A stretch of 64,000 nt of DNA, from NCBI GenBank assembly GCA_016716715.1, contig JADJVE010000006.1, positions 270,800 to 334,799 on the forward strand, read 5' to 3'. Under the pieces are notes generated by a model. The model ran no database searches and was not told where the DNA came from. It saw only the letters and a program-made list of their open reading frames with translations. This stretch comes from Acidobacteriota bacterium (GTDB taxonomy: Bacteria; Acidobacteriota; Thermoanaerobaculia; UBA5066). Each line of letters opens with the position of its first letter. Position 1 is the stretch's first letter. Positions 9,009 to 17,533 of this stretch are shown in pieces. The translations under genes and the position numbers were made by a program.

Positions 9009-9638
9009 TCAGGAAGGCGGGGTAAAGAGCTTCGGCGGAGCCCCGACGCGCACGTCCGTGAGGTTGATCACCAACTTCGTCCCCTTGCCGCCCGGCGACG
9101 GGAGCTCCCGCTCCCAGCGGACGACGAGGCCGTCGAGGTCGTTCGCGGCCCAGTACGTCGTCGTCGGCGAGTTCAGGGCGGACGGGTCGTCGTCGAAGCG
9201 CCAGATCGCGCACACGTGTCCCGCAAACACCTCGTCGCCCTCCCGGTGGTAGAGGGTCAGGTTCCGGCGGGCCGCTTCCTTCTTCTCGTCGAAGCCGGTC
9301 GTCAGGGGGATGCCGGCGGGCATCTCCTTCTCCGCCTCGGAGAACTCCACGGGCGACGCGCTCTTCCCGCCGGCGGCGACGCGCCACGCCTTCTTCGCCT
9401 CCGTGTCGAGGATCAGCGCGGGCCCGTCGCCGAGGCCCTTGCGCCTCAGGCCTCCGCGCACGGCGATCTCGTACGAAGCCGTCTCGAGCCCGTCCGTCTT
9501 GAACGTGACGCGGGCGCGGTAGCCGTGGGTCGCGGCGCGCGGGGGACCGGGGAGCGGATCGGACGAGCAGCCGGCGAGAACGGCGAGCGTCGCCCCGGCG
9601 CAGCAGGCGGCGAGCAGCGCGGAAGCGGAACGTCTCAT
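9009..9638 (-). CDS. Putative lipoprotein, function unknown
   Basis: 209 residues from ATG 9638, with a lipoprotein signal ending VLAGC (Cys24) followed by SSDPLPGPP. The mature part contains a run of beta strands (ARVTFKTDGLETASYEIAVRG, TLYHREGDEVFAGHVCAIWRF) that could form a lipocalin- or LolA-like sheet, but this is only an impression. The start is fixed by an ATGA overlap with the end of the upstream helical-repeat gene, indicating coupled translation. No function can be assigned. Confidence 0.7.
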   Translation of the reverse strand: MRRSASALLAACCAGATLAVLAGCSSDPLPGPPRAATHGYRARVTFKTDGLETASYEIAVRGGLRRKGLGDGPALILDTEAKKAWRVAAGGKSASPVEFSEAEKEMPAGIPLTTGFDEKKEAARRNLTLYHREGDEVFAGHVCAIWRFDDDPSALNSPTTTYWAANDLDGLVVRWERELPSPGGKGTKLVINLTDVRVGAPPKLFTPPS

Positions 9639-10612
9639 TTCGACGTGGCCCTCCGGGCGGGAGCGGTGCTGGGGACGGCGAGCCCGCGAAAGTGCTGGAG
9701 GATTGTGAGCGCGCGCAGCGTGACCCAGCGCGACGGGTCGCCCGTGCGCTCGGGAGCGAGCGGCATCCGCTCGGGCCGCGGGCGCTCCAGCTTCCAGCGC
9801 GCGCGGTGGTCCGCCTGGGAGGCCAGCTCCGCGAGGGCGCGCGCGACGTTCGGCTCGATGGGCCTTCCCGCGGGGCGCACGGCCTTCAACGCCGCAAGCA
9901 TCTCGAAGAGGTCCGTCTCGTCCGCGCACGGGTAGCCCGCCTTCAGGATCTCGGGCGTCGCGCCCGCGGCGAGCGCGGCGGGAATCTCCGCCTCGACGAG
10001 CCGCGTCTCGAGGAACGCGATCGCGCCCCTGATCACGTCCGTCCGCGCCTTCTCGGGCAGCTCTCCGAGAAGGAGAAGGTCCTTCACGGTGCGGCCCTTG
10101 CCGGCCCGGGAACGCCGGGCGATCTCCTCGGCCCCGCCCACGACGCGCGGGTCGCCGCCGCGGCCGGTCCGCGCCAGGACGCGGAGCGCCGCCGAGAACA
10201 GCGGGACGTCGAGGTCGCCGGTCCGGCCGCCGCGCTCGATCTCGACGAAGGCCTTCTCCCACCTCGCGAGCAGGACGTCGGCCGCGTGCTTGAGCGCGGG
10301 CTGCGCCTCGTCCACGCCGAACTCCGTGAGAAACAGCGCGAGCCACATCCCGCCGTCGTACCGCCGCTCGAGCGGGACCTGCGGCGCCGGCACGAGGCGC
10401 GCGCGGACGAGCGCGAGAAGATCGCGCAGGAACGGGTCGCGGACGACCGCCTGCCGAGCGCGCCGGAGGTCGGGATCCTTGGGCGGGCGCCCGAGCAGGT
10501 CGCGCAGGGCGACGGCCCGCACACCCGGGTTCTCGCGCGAGACGAGCCAGTCGATCGTCGCGAGCGGGACCGGGAAAGGACCCTCGGCGGGAGGACGCGG
10601 AGCGCGAGGCAT
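9635..10612 (-). CDS. Helical-repeat protein, squalene-cyclase/prenyltransferase-like toroid
   Basis: A 325-residue, Leu/Ala/Arg-rich soluble protein without a signal peptide. Spaced helical segments such as IDWLVSRENPGVRAVALRDL, RYDGGMWLALFLTEFG and the C-terminal WVTLRALTILQHF resemble the repeats of alpha/alpha-toroid proteins annotated as squalene-cyclase or prenyltransferase-like. Neither the DxDD nor QW motifs of a true cyclase are visible, so enzymatic activity is doubtful. It overlaps the downstream lipoprotein gene by 4 bp and is divergent from the GDPD gene with only 23 bp between start codons. Confidence 0.6.
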   Translation of the reverse strand: MPRAPRPPAEGPFPVPLATIDWLVSRENPGVRAVALRDLLGRPPKDPDLRRARQAVVRDPFLRDLLALVRARLVPAPQVPLERRYDGGMWLALFLTEFGVDEAQPALKHAADVLLARWEKAFVEIERGGRTGDLDVPLFSAALRVLARTGRGGDPRVVGGAEEIARRSRAGKGRTVKDLLLLGELPEKARTDVIRGAIAFLETRLVEAEIPAALAAGATPEILKAGYPCADETDLFEMLAALKAVRPAGRPIEPNVARALAELASQADHRARWKLERPRPERMPLAPERTGDPSRWVTLRALTILQHFRGLAVPSTAPARRATSK

Positions 10613-10635
10613 GGGAGGCGAGGATAATCCCTCCG

Positions 10636-11412
10636 ATGAACTTCTTCGCGAGCGGCGTCACGCGCGTCGTCGGGCACCGCGGCTCCCCGACGAAAGCGCT
10701 CGAAAACACCTTCGAAAGCTTCGACCGGGCCGAGGCGGACGGCGCCGACGCCTTCGAGCTCGACGTCCGCCTCACGCTGGACGGCGAGGCCGTCGTCCAG
10801 CACGACCCGGAGATCGTTCTCCTCGGGCGCCGCGTCCCGCTGGCGACCGTCACGATCCCCGAGCTCACCGAGCTGCCCGTCGAGCGCGGCGGATTCCGGG
10901 GTTTCGTCCCGACGCTCCGCGATCTCTTCCTGCGCTACGGCTCGACCGGCCGCTACCTCGTCGAGCTCAAGGCGGGCCCGTCGCCGCGGCCCGGCCTCCT
11001 CGAGTTCCGCGTCGCGGCCCTCATCGCCCAGATGCACCTCTTCGACCGCGCGATCGTGCTCTCCTTCTCGGGCGACATGCTCCGGAAGATCCGCGAGATC
11101 GAGCCGCGCATCGAGACGTGCCTCAACTACGACGCGACGGCGCGCCGCCCCGAAGGCGCGCTCTGGCCCGATCTTCCGAAGGGCTGCCGCGCGATCGGCC
11201 CGCAGGCCGGACTCGTCACGGACGAGCTCTTCGCCCGGGCGAAGGCCGAGGGGCTGGGCGTCCACTGCTGGACCGTCAACGACCCGGCGTTCGCCGCGCA
11301 GCTCGCACGGCTCGGCGCGGCCAGCGTGATCAGCGACGACGTGTCCGTCGTCGGCCCCGCGATCCGGGACGTCACGGGCGCTCCCCTGCCGCTCAACCTC
11401 CTGAAGGTCTGA
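10636..11412 (+). CDS. Glycerophosphodiester phosphodiesterase
   Basis: A 258-residue cytosolic GDPD-family protein. The catalytic signature is intact: HRG at residues 14-16, ELD with Glu41 and Asp43, and His56 in QHDPE, plus the C-terminal VHCWTVND strand. It would hydrolyse glycerophosphodiesters to glycerol-3-phosphate and an alcohol in phospholipid turnover. There is no signal peptide, so it acts inside the cell. The 3' end overlaps the convergent diguanylate-cyclase gene by 20 bp. Confidence 0.88.
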   Translation: MNFFASGVTRVVGHRGSPTKALENTFESFDRAEADGADAFELDVRLTLDGEAVVQHDPEIVLLGRRVPLATVTIPELTELPVERGGFRGFVPTLRDLFLRYGSTGRYLVELKAGPSPRPGLLEFRVAALIAQMHLFDRAIVLSFSGDMLRKIREIEPRIETCLNYDATARRPEGALWPDLPKGCRAIGPQAGLVTDELFARAKAEGLGVHCWTVNDPAFAAQLARLGAASVISDDVSVVGPAIRDVTGAPLPLNLLKV

Positions 11413-12679
11413 CCGGCACGGCGTCCGCGTCGCTCGCCGTCACGACCCGGTTGCGGCCCGCGGCCTTCGCCTCGTAGAGCGCGGCGTCGGCGCGGGCGAC
11501 GAGGTCGAGCGCGTTCGCGCCCATCTCGGGGCGGGCCGCCGCGACGCCGCCGCTGATCGTCACGACGCCGAGCGGCACGGCGCCATGCGGCATCCTGAGG
11601 GCCTCGACGCTCTTGCGCATCCGTTCGGCGATCGCCGTCGCCGCCTCCGCGTCCGTCAGCGGCAGGATCGCCGCGAACTCCTCGCCGCCGTAACGCGCGA
11701 CGACGTCGCCGGCCCGGAGCAGCGTGCGGGCAAGCACGGCGGCCATCCGGCGGAGGCAGTCGTCCCCCGCGGGGTGGCCGTAGCGGTCGTTGTAGGGCTT
11801 GAAGTGGTCGACGTCCACCAGGACGAGCGCGATCGAGGTTCCCGCGCGGATCGCGCGCGCCCACTCGTCCGCCAGCGCCCGGTCGAACTGGCGTCTGTTC
11901 GCGACGTCCGTCACGGCGTCCACGAGGGAGAGGCGTTGCAGCACCACGTTGGCCTGCTGGAGGCGCAGCTCGGCGGCCTTGCGCTCGCTGATGTCGTGGA
12001 ACGTGCACAGCACCTGCAGGAGCGTCCCGTCCTCCGCGAATTCGGGGTCCGCGTTCACGAGAAGCCAGATCCGCTCGCCGCCGCCGGGGCGCTGGAAGCC
12101 GACCACGGCGTCGCGCACGGCCTGACGCGTCGCGATCGCCTTCGGGATGGGGTGTTCGGAGCCCTGCAGGACACGGCCGTCCTCGTCGACGACGTTCCAG
12201 GCGGGGTCGTAGGACGTCTTCCCGAGGAGCTCGGCCTCGGTCAGCCCGAGCAGCTCGCGCGCCTTCGGGTTCGCGAGCGCGACCCGCCCTTCGGAATCCT
12301 GCACGACGACGCCCACCGGGACGTCGCGGACGAGGCCGCGGAAACGCGCTTCGCTCGCGCGCATCTCGCGATCCGCGCGTCTGCGCGCGTCCATGTCGCG
12401 GACGATCCGCCTCCACGCGAGCGCGAGGAGAAGGACGGTCAGGGTCGAGCCGAGGGCGACCGTCGCGATCGCAATGCGCGCTTCGCGTGTGGTCCGCTCC
12501 GCCAGAGCCCGGAGGTCTCCGGCGTAGTCGTCGGATCGGTGGGCCTGCGCGAGCGCGGCCTCCTGGCGCCGGGCGGCGTCCAGAAGAGCGAGCGTGTTCC
12601 ACACGGCGACCGCTCCGACCGCCATGACGACGAGCACGGCGATCACGAGGCCGCGGAAAATCCTCCGGCGTGTCGGCAC
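11393..12679 (-). CDS. Membrane-anchored PAS-GGDEF diguanylate cyclase
   Basis: 428 residues. Two transmembrane helices lie near residues 9-30 and 68-90 and bracket a short periplasmic segment. They are followed by a PAS domain (about 108-235, FRGLVRDVPVGVVVQDSEG) and a GGDEF domain. The active-site motif is GGEEF at 331-335 and the product-inhibition I-site RAGD lies exactly five residues upstream at 322-325. This predicts an active, feedback-inhibited enzyme making cyclic di-GMP from two GTP. The metal ligands fit VLVDVDHFKPYND. It sits just downstream of tRNA-Pro and overlaps the GDPD gene tail to tail. Confidence 0.9.
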   Translation of the reverse strand: MPTRRRIFRGLVIAVLVVMAVGAVAVWNTLALLDAARRQEAALAQAHRSDDYAGDLRALAERTTREARIAIATVALGSTLTVLLLALAWRRIVRDMDARRRADREMRASEARFRGLVRDVPVGVVVQDSEGRVALANPKARELLGLTEAELLGKTSYDPAWNVVDEDGRVLQGSEHPIPKAIATRQAVRDAVVGFQRPGGGERIWLLVNADPEFAEDGTLLQVLCTFHDISERKAAELRLQQANVVLQRLSLVDAVTDVANRRQFDRALADEWARAIRAGTSIALVLVDVDHFKPYNDRYGHPAGDDCLRRMAAVLARTLLRAGDVVARYGGEEFAAILPLTDAEAATAIAERMRKSVEALRMPHGAVPLGVVTISGGVAAARPEMGANALDLVARADAALYEAKAAGRNRVVTASDADAVPVRPSGG

Positions 12680-12705
12680 GTTTCGGTGTGTCTCCTCGAG
12701 TCAAA

Positions 12706-12780
12706 TGGTCGGGGCGGCCGGGGTCGAACCGGCGACCTGTTGCTCCCAAAGCAGCCGCGCTACCGCTGCGCTACGCCCCG
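12706..12780 (-). tRNA. tRNA-Pro (anticodon UGG)
   Basis: On the reverse strand the sequence folds as a tRNA. The 7-bp acceptor stem CGGGGCG/CGCCCCG pairs at 12780-12774 and 12716-12710. A D-arm containing AGCGCAGCGGTAGCGC and a T-arm with GGTTCGA follow. The seven-base anticodon loop TTTGGGA reads UGG. The discriminator A is at 12709 and a genomically encoded CCA follows at 12708-12706. One C-A mismatch appears in the anticodon stem. Reads CCN proline codons. Confidence 0.93.
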
Positions 12781-12801
12781 ATTCCGTTAGCATTCTCCGC
12801 G

Positions 12802-13563
12802 ATGGCCGCCAAGAAGTCGAAACCCGTCCTCGTCCTCCTCCACGGTCTGGGCGGCTGCGCGGCCGACTGGGCCGACGCCGGCGTCCCGCTCGCGAAGACC
12901 TACGCGATCCAGGCGCTCGACCTCCCGGGCTCCTTCCGCGGGCCGAAATCCCCCGACGGCTACGACCCGGCGGCGCTCGCGCGATGGGTCCTCGGCGTTC
13001 TGCCGAAGCAGCCCGTCTTCCTCGTGGGCCACTCTCTCGGCGGGCGCGTCGCCGGCGAGATCGCGGCCCTTGCGCCGGAACGCGTCGCCGCCGTGGCGCT
13101 CGTCTCGCCCCTCGGCGCGGCGCCCTACGGCTTCACGGACACGCTCAAGTGGAAGGCGATGTCGCGCCGCGCCGTCCTCGAGAGCGTCCCCGAGTCCTCC
13201 CTCAGAAGCGCCGCCGCGTACGGCTTCGAGGGCGACGCCCCCGGCAAGAAGGCGCTCGTCGCGCGGGCCGTCGAGGCGCAGACCGGCCCGTCGAAGAAAG
13301 ACGTTTCCTTCGCGACCGAGAAGTCCGTGGACGGCGTCCTCGGGGCGCCCCCGCTCTCCGAGCGCCTCAGGGGGACGACGATGCCGCTCCTCGTCGTGAC
13401 CGGCGAGCGCGATCCCCTCGTGCCGCCGAAAGACGCGCGGGCGATCCTGAAGGCCCGCCCGGACGCGACGTTCCTCGAGCTCCCGGGCCGGGGGCACTAC
13501 GCTCTCTTGGAAGATCCGGGCCGGCTCGCCGAAGTCTTGCGCGGATTCTTCGCGCGGGCCTGA
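12802..13563 (+). CDS. Alpha/beta-fold hydrolase
   Basis: 253 residues from ATG 12802. The oxyanion-hole motif LLHGLGG lies near residue 13. The nucleophile elbow GHSLGG has Ser78. The acid is probably in TGERDPLVPP, and the histidine is in PGRGHYALLEDP, completing the triad. No signal peptide, so it is cytosolic. The family includes esterases, lipases and C-C hydrolases, and the substrate cannot be predicted. The 3' end overlaps the end of the convergent rph gene by 67 bp, so the last 22 residues of each protein share DNA. Confidence 0.85.
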   Translation: MAAKKSKPVLVLLHGLGGCAADWADAGVPLAKTYAIQALDLPGSFRGPKSPDGYDPAALARWVLGVLPKQPVFLVGHSLGGRVAGEIAALAPERVAAVALVSPLGAAPYGFTDTLKWKAMSRRAVLESVPESSLRSAAAYGFEGDAPGKKALVARAVEAQTGPSKKDVSFATEKSVDGVLGAPPLSERLRGTTMPLLVVTGERDPLVPPKDARAILKARPDATFLELPGRGHYALLEDPGRLAEVLRGFFARA

Positions 13564-14348
13564 GGCAGGTCCGGCAGCCACGCGTCCGGCACGCGACCCT
13601 CGAGCGCCGCGCACTGGACGCGGAAGAGCTCGGAGAGGCCGCGCCGCGCGGCGGCGAGAAGCTCGCCGAGCATCGCCTCGTCGAACGGCTCCTTCTCCGC
13701 GGTGCCCTGGATCTCGACGAAGCGTCCCGACGACGTCCCGACGACGTTCAGGTCGACCTCGGCGGTCGAGTCCTCGGAGTAGTCGAGGTCGAGGAGAATC
13801 GTGCGCGCGTCCGGCTCGGCCCCGGCCGTGACGCCGAGGGAGATCGCCGCCACGGCCTCGCGCAGCGGGTTCCCGCGGATCGTCCGCGCCTTGAAGAGCG
13901 TGCCGGCGGCGAGCATCAGGGCGACGTACGCGCCCGTCACGGACGCGCAGCGCGTCCCCGCGTCGGCCACGAGGACGTCGCAGTCGAGCGTGATCGTCCG
14001 GTCCGCGAGGATCGAGCGATCCGCGACGCCGCGCAGCGCGCGCCCGATGAGGCGCTGGATCTCGAGCGTGCGGCCCGTCTGCTTCCCGCGCGCGGCCTCG
14101 CGCGCCGTCCGCTCGTGCGTCGCGCGCGGGAGCATTCCGTACTCGGCGGTGATCCAGCCGAGGCCGGTCTTCTGGAGGAAGGGCGGCACCTTCGCCTCGA
14201 CGGTTGCCGTGACGAGCACCTGGGTCTTGCCCTGCGTGATGAGGCACGAGCCCTCCGCGTGGGGCACCGCGTCGCAGACGATCGAGACGGGACGCAGCGA
14301 AAGCGCGGCGCGGCCGCCGGCACGGGAGAGGGCGTTGGGGTTCTTCAC
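13497..14348 (-). CDS. rph: Ribonuclease PH
   Basis: 283 residues with the RNase PH core: SCLITQGKTQVLVTATVE, the RGKQTGRTLEIQRLIGR motif, and DCDVLVADAGTR with the catalytic aspartates. It trims the 3' end of tRNA precursors by phosphorolysis. The last 35 or so residues (after LFRVQCAALEGRV) are a basic Pro/Ser-rich extension not needed for the fold; this extension is the part overlapping the convergent hydrolase gene. It is the last gene of the leftward run amiC-gerMN-murI-rph, 43 nt after murI. Confidence 0.92.
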   Translation of the reverse strand: MKNPNALSRAGGRAALSLRPVSIVCDAVPHAEGSCLITQGKTQVLVTATVEAKVPPFLQKTGLGWITAEYGMLPRATHERTAREAARGKQTGRTLEIQRLIGRALRGVADRSILADRTITLDCDVLVADAGTRCASVTGAYVALMLAAGTLFKARTIRGNPLREAVAAISLGVTAGAEPDARTILLDLDYSEDSTAEVDLNVVGTSSGRFVEIQGTAEKEPFDEAMLGELLAAARRGLSELFRVQCAALEGRVPDAWLPDLPQARAKNPRKTSASRPGSSKRA

Positions 14349-14391
14349 GCGGGGATTGTCCTCTTATCGCGACCAGGGCGCCCGCGGACCT

Positions 14392-15219
14392 TCACATCGG
14401 CAGGTCGACGAGCGCGAGGTCCGCCGCGGGCCGGCCGAGGAAGCGGCCCGCGACGCGGCGGAGCCGATCCGACGCGTCCGTGACGAGAATGCGCGTCTCG
14501 CCGGGCTCGTTCCCCTCGCGGCGGGCGGCCGGCGGGAGCGCCGCTTCGAGCGCGTCCGCCGCCGCGTGCGCCGAGTCGACGAGCTCCGTTCCGGGCGGGA
14601 GCGCCGCCGCGATCGTCCCCGCGAGGAGCGGGTAGTGCGTGCAGCCGAGGACGACGATGCGCGCGCCCGAGGAGCCCACGGGCCCGAGGTACCGCGCCGC
14701 GGCCGCGCGGGCGACCTCGTTCCCGGTCCAGCCCTCCTCGGCGAGCGGCACGAAGAGCGGGCACGCCGTGTGGAGCACTTCGCGCTCCGGATCCAGCGCG
14801 CGGATCGCGCGGCCGTAGGCGTCGGACGCCACGGTCGCCTCGGTCGCGAGGACGGCGATCGGCCCGCGCGGCTCTCCCGCCGCCTCGCGCGCCCGCGCCA
14901 CGGCGACGGCGGCGACGGCGCCGGGCGCCACGACGCCGATCACGGGCACGGGCGACATCTCGACGATCGCGTCGAGCGCGAGCGCCGAGGCCGTGTTGCA
15001 GGCGACGACGACGGCCTTCACGCCGTGGTCGAGGAGGAAGCCGACCGCGCGGCGGGCGTAGCGGCGGACGGTCTCGGCGGACTTCGTCCCGTACGGAAGG
15101 CGCGCCGTGTCGCCGAGGTAGAGCAGCCGCTCGTGCGGGAGCCGGCGGGCGATCGCGTCGAGAACGGTCAGCCCGCCCACACCCGAGTCGAAGAGGCCGA
15201 TGGGCCGTTCGTCGCTCAC
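14392..15219 (-). CDS. murI: Glutamate racemase
   Basis: 275 residues starting at the GTG 15219, which overlaps the TGA of the GerMN gene in GTGA and removes a spurious upstream extension. Family motifs are complete: FDSGVGGLTV with Asp11/Ser12, YLGDTARLPYG, the first catalytic cysteine in VACNTASA (Cys74) and the second in LGCTHYPL (Cys193). It interconverts L- and D-glutamate for peptidoglycan synthesis in the cytosol. Its place between an amidase/GerMN pair and rph fits a cell-wall operon. Confidence 0.93.
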   Translation of the reverse strand: MSDERPIGLFDSGVGGLTVLDAIARRLPHERLLYLGDTARLPYGTKSAETVRRYARRAVGFLLDHGVKAVVVACNTASALALDAIVEMSPVPVIGVVAPGAVAAVAVARAREAAGEPRGPIAVLATEATVASDAYGRAIRALDPEREVLHTACPLFVPLAEEGWTGNEVARAAAARYLGPVGSSGARIVVLGCTHYPLLAGTIAAALPPGTELVDSAHAAADALEAALPPAARREGNEPGETRILVTDASDRLRRVAGRFLGRPAADLALVDLPM

Positions 15220-15932
15220 GTCGTTTCCCCCTTCGGCCTCGCGGGCGGCTTCGCCGGCTTCGGAGGCCGCGGCGCCGGCGTCGACGTCGCCGTGGGCGTC
15301 GGAGCCGGCGTCGGCGTCGCCGCCGGCGGCGGCTGCGCCGGGCGCGGCGTCTCCGCGGCGGCGCGCGTGAAGTCCGGCGCGATCGGGTGCGCGAGGTCCA
15401 CGTGCCCCGCGAGCGTCTCGGCGGGCTCCCCCGCCACGAGGAAGACGACGCGCGTCACGCCCGTCATGTTCTTGCCGACCGTGACGGCGAGCGCCTGCAC
15501 GGCGGCGTCCTCCTCGTGCGCGCCCGCCTGCCATTTCACGAGAGCGGGCGGCGCGACGTCGAGGACGGCCACGCCGTCGCGCAGGAGGTACGCCCCGCGC
15601 AGCGTCCAGCCCTCGGGAAACGGCTTGACGAGGTCGGCGCTGCGGGGCCCCTCGACGACGCCGGACGCCACCGCCCGCAGGAACGCGACGTCGTCCGCGG
15701 CCACGGGCACGTCGCGCGCCTCGGGGTGCAGCATGCCGTCGCCCTCCTTCGACTCGAAGAACAGCGTCACGTTGCGCGCGGGGATCGGTGTCGGCGGCAC
15801 GACGGCCGTCGGGCGAGGCGCGGGAGCGGGCGGCGCGCCGGCCTTCGGGCTCCTGACGCTCCGCATCACGACGAACGCACCGAGGAGCAGGGCGAGGATC
15901 GCGACGAGCGCGAGCGCGAAGCGGCGGGCCAC
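15216..15932 (-). CDS. GerMN-domain membrane-anchored protein
   Basis: 238 residues from GTG 15932, 5 nt after the amidase stop. One N-terminal transmembrane helix (about residues 5-22) anchors a Pro-rich linker and a GerMN domain (about 45-180: NVTLFFESKEGDGMLHPEAR, VKPFPEGWTLRGAYLLRDGV, AVQALAVTVGKNM). The C-terminus is a long low-complexity Pro/Thr/Ala tail ending KPPARPKGETT. GerMN domains occur in spore germination and in cell-envelope proteins. Here, next to an AmiC-type amidase and murI, a role in peptidoglycan remodelling outside the membrane is inferred. Both ends are closely coupled to neighbours. Confidence 0.85.
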   Translation of the reverse strand: MARRFALALVAILALLLGAFVVMRSVRSPKAGAPPAPAPRPTAVVPPTPIPARNVTLFFESKEGDGMLHPEARDVPVAADDVAFLRAVASGVVEGPRSADLVKPFPEGWTLRGAYLLRDGVAVLDVAPPALVKWQAGAHEEDAAVQALAVTVGKNMTGVTRVVFLVAGEPAETLAGHVDLAHPIAPDFTRAAAETPRPAQPPPAATPTPAPTPTATSTPAPRPPKPAKPPARPKGETT

Positions 15933-15937
15933 GGGAC

Positions 15938-17464
15938 TCAGCTCTTGCCGTTCTTCGGCGCGTACGGCACGGGCGCGGCGCCGTCGGCGGACCGGAAGTA
16001 CGTCTCGAGGCTGCCCGCGAGCGTGTCCGCGACCTGCCGGCGGAACTCCTCGGAATTGATCTTCTTCTCCTCGTCGGGGTTCGTGATGAACGACACCTCG
16101 ACGAGCACCGCGGGCGCGTTCACACCAATGAGGACGCGGAACGGCGCCTGCTTCACGCCGCGCGTCGTGATCCCGAGCAGGCGGTTGAAGTCGGCCTGCA
16201 CGATCTCGGCGAGACGCGCGGACGCGCCGAGGTGCTGGTTCTGCGCGAGGTCCCAGAGGATGAGGTCGAGGTCGCGCACCGCGGCGTTCTTCTCCGCGCT
16301 GGCCGCCCCGGGCGCGGCGCGGTTCTCGCTCTCGGCGAGCGCGGCCGCCGCGCGGTCCGACGCGTCGAGCGACAGGTAGTAGACCTCCGTGCCGTGCGCG
16401 GAGGCCGCGCGCGACGCGTTGCAGTGGATGGAGAGGAAGACGTCCGCCTTCGCGGCGTTCGCGGCGGCGGCGCGGTCGTCGAGGCCCACGGTCGCATCCG
16501 TCGTCCGGGTCATGAGGACGCGGTACCCGCGGCGCTGGAGCGTCTCGACGACCGTCCTCGCGAGCGCGAGCGTCGCGTCTTTCTCGAGCGAGCCGCCCGG
16601 CCCCTTCGCCCCTTCCTCGGTTCCGCCGTGGCCGGGGTCGACGACGATCGTCTTCACGTTCTTCGCGGCGGCGGGCGCCGGGACCGGCGCGGCGGGCGCG
16701 GCGGAGGGCGCGGCTCCGGCCTTGCGGGCGACGTCCACGACGAGGCGGGGCGGCGTCCCGAGCGCATAGACGTTCGCGGCGAGGCCCTTTTCGCGAAAGA
16801 CGATCGTCACCTCGCCGCCGCGCACGAGGAGCCGCGCGACGCGCGGCGAATCGAGGACGCGCTCGGGCGACGGCGCGGTGAGGCGCGTGCCCGGAAAGTG
16901 CAGGACGACCTGTTCCGGCGTCGCCTCCACCGCGTACGACGGCGACTGCGAGAATCGGAGCACGATCTTCGTGACGTCGCCGAGCTCCGCGACGGAGGGC
17001 TCCACGCCGACTTCGACGAAATCCGACTTCTTCGCCGAGAGCGTGCGCGTCCCCTTGTCCCACGCGAGCGCCTGGCCCGTGAGCGGACCGAGAACCCTCA
17101 CGAAGAACTCCGGCTCGGCCCACGCGCCGAGGCTCGACGCGCGCACGGGCGACGCGAGGTTCACCACCTTCGTGTCCACGACCGCGATCGGCGACTCGGC
17201 GCCGAAGACGGCCGTGCGGCCCTTGACCTTCACCTCGTACGAGCGCGTGCGTTCGTCCCACGCGATCGTCCCGTCGAGGGCGGCAACGGCGTCGTTGACG
17301 AGAAGGAACGTCCGCCCGTCGCGCTCTTCGGCGCGGATCGACGCGGGCGGCTTGGCGTCCCGCGCGAGGGACGCGTCCTGGGCCTCGACGGAGCGGGCGC
17401 CGGACAGGAACGAGAATCCCGCGGCGGCGAGAAGAACGAGGAACCGGGCCGTCGCGCGCGTCAC
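15938..17464 (-). CDS. N-acetylmuramoyl-L-alanine amidase (AMIN + Amidase_3)
   Basis: 508 residues with a signal peptide (FLVLLAAAGFSFLSGARSVEA). Domain order: a copper-amine-oxidase-N-like beta region (about 40-145), an AMIN-like domain (about 150-245), an Ala/Pro linker, and a zinc amidase domain. The amidase motifs are DPGHGG near residue 280 (zinc His), a glutamate in SLEKDATLALA, SIHCNA near 346 (zinc His) and VEVSFITNP near 457 (catalytic Glu). It cleaves the amide between N-acetylmuramate and L-alanine during cell separation or wall turnover in the periplasm. It heads the leftward operon with gerMN, murI and rph. Confidence 0.9.
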   Translation of the reverse strand: MTRATARFLVLLAAAGFSFLSGARSVEAQDASLARDAKPPASIRAEERDGRTFLLVNDAVAALDGTIAWDERTRSYEVKVKGRTAVFGAESPIAVVDTKVVNLASPVRASSLGAWAEPEFFVRVLGPLTGQALAWDKGTRTLSAKKSDFVEVGVEPSVAELGDVTKIVLRFSQSPSYAVEATPEQVVLHFPGTRLTAPSPERVLDSPRVARLLVRGGEVTIVFREKGLAANVYALGTPPRLVVDVARKAGAAPSAAPAAPVPAPAAAKNVKTIVVDPGHGGTEEGAKGPGGSLEKDATLALARTVVETLQRRGYRVLMTRTTDATVGLDDRAAAANAAKADVFLSIHCNASRAASAHGTEVYYLSLDASDRAAAALAESENRAAPGAASAEKNAAVRDLDLILWDLAQNQHLGASARLAEIVQADFNRLLGITTRGVKQAPFRVLIGVNAPAVLVEVSFITNPDEEKKINSEEFRRQVADTLAGSLETYFRSADGAAPVPYAPKNGKS

Positions 17465-17533
17465 CCGCGAATTATGGCGACTCCCGGGTCTTTTCGCCCG
17501 GGTGCCGACCTGTTATCCTCATCGATCACGATT

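Noticed and set aside
17483..17502. CCCGGG-N8-CCCGGG as terminator or operator upstream of ssrA
   Set aside because: CCCGGG is self-complementary and common at this GC; no T run follows, so only mentioned with ssrA.
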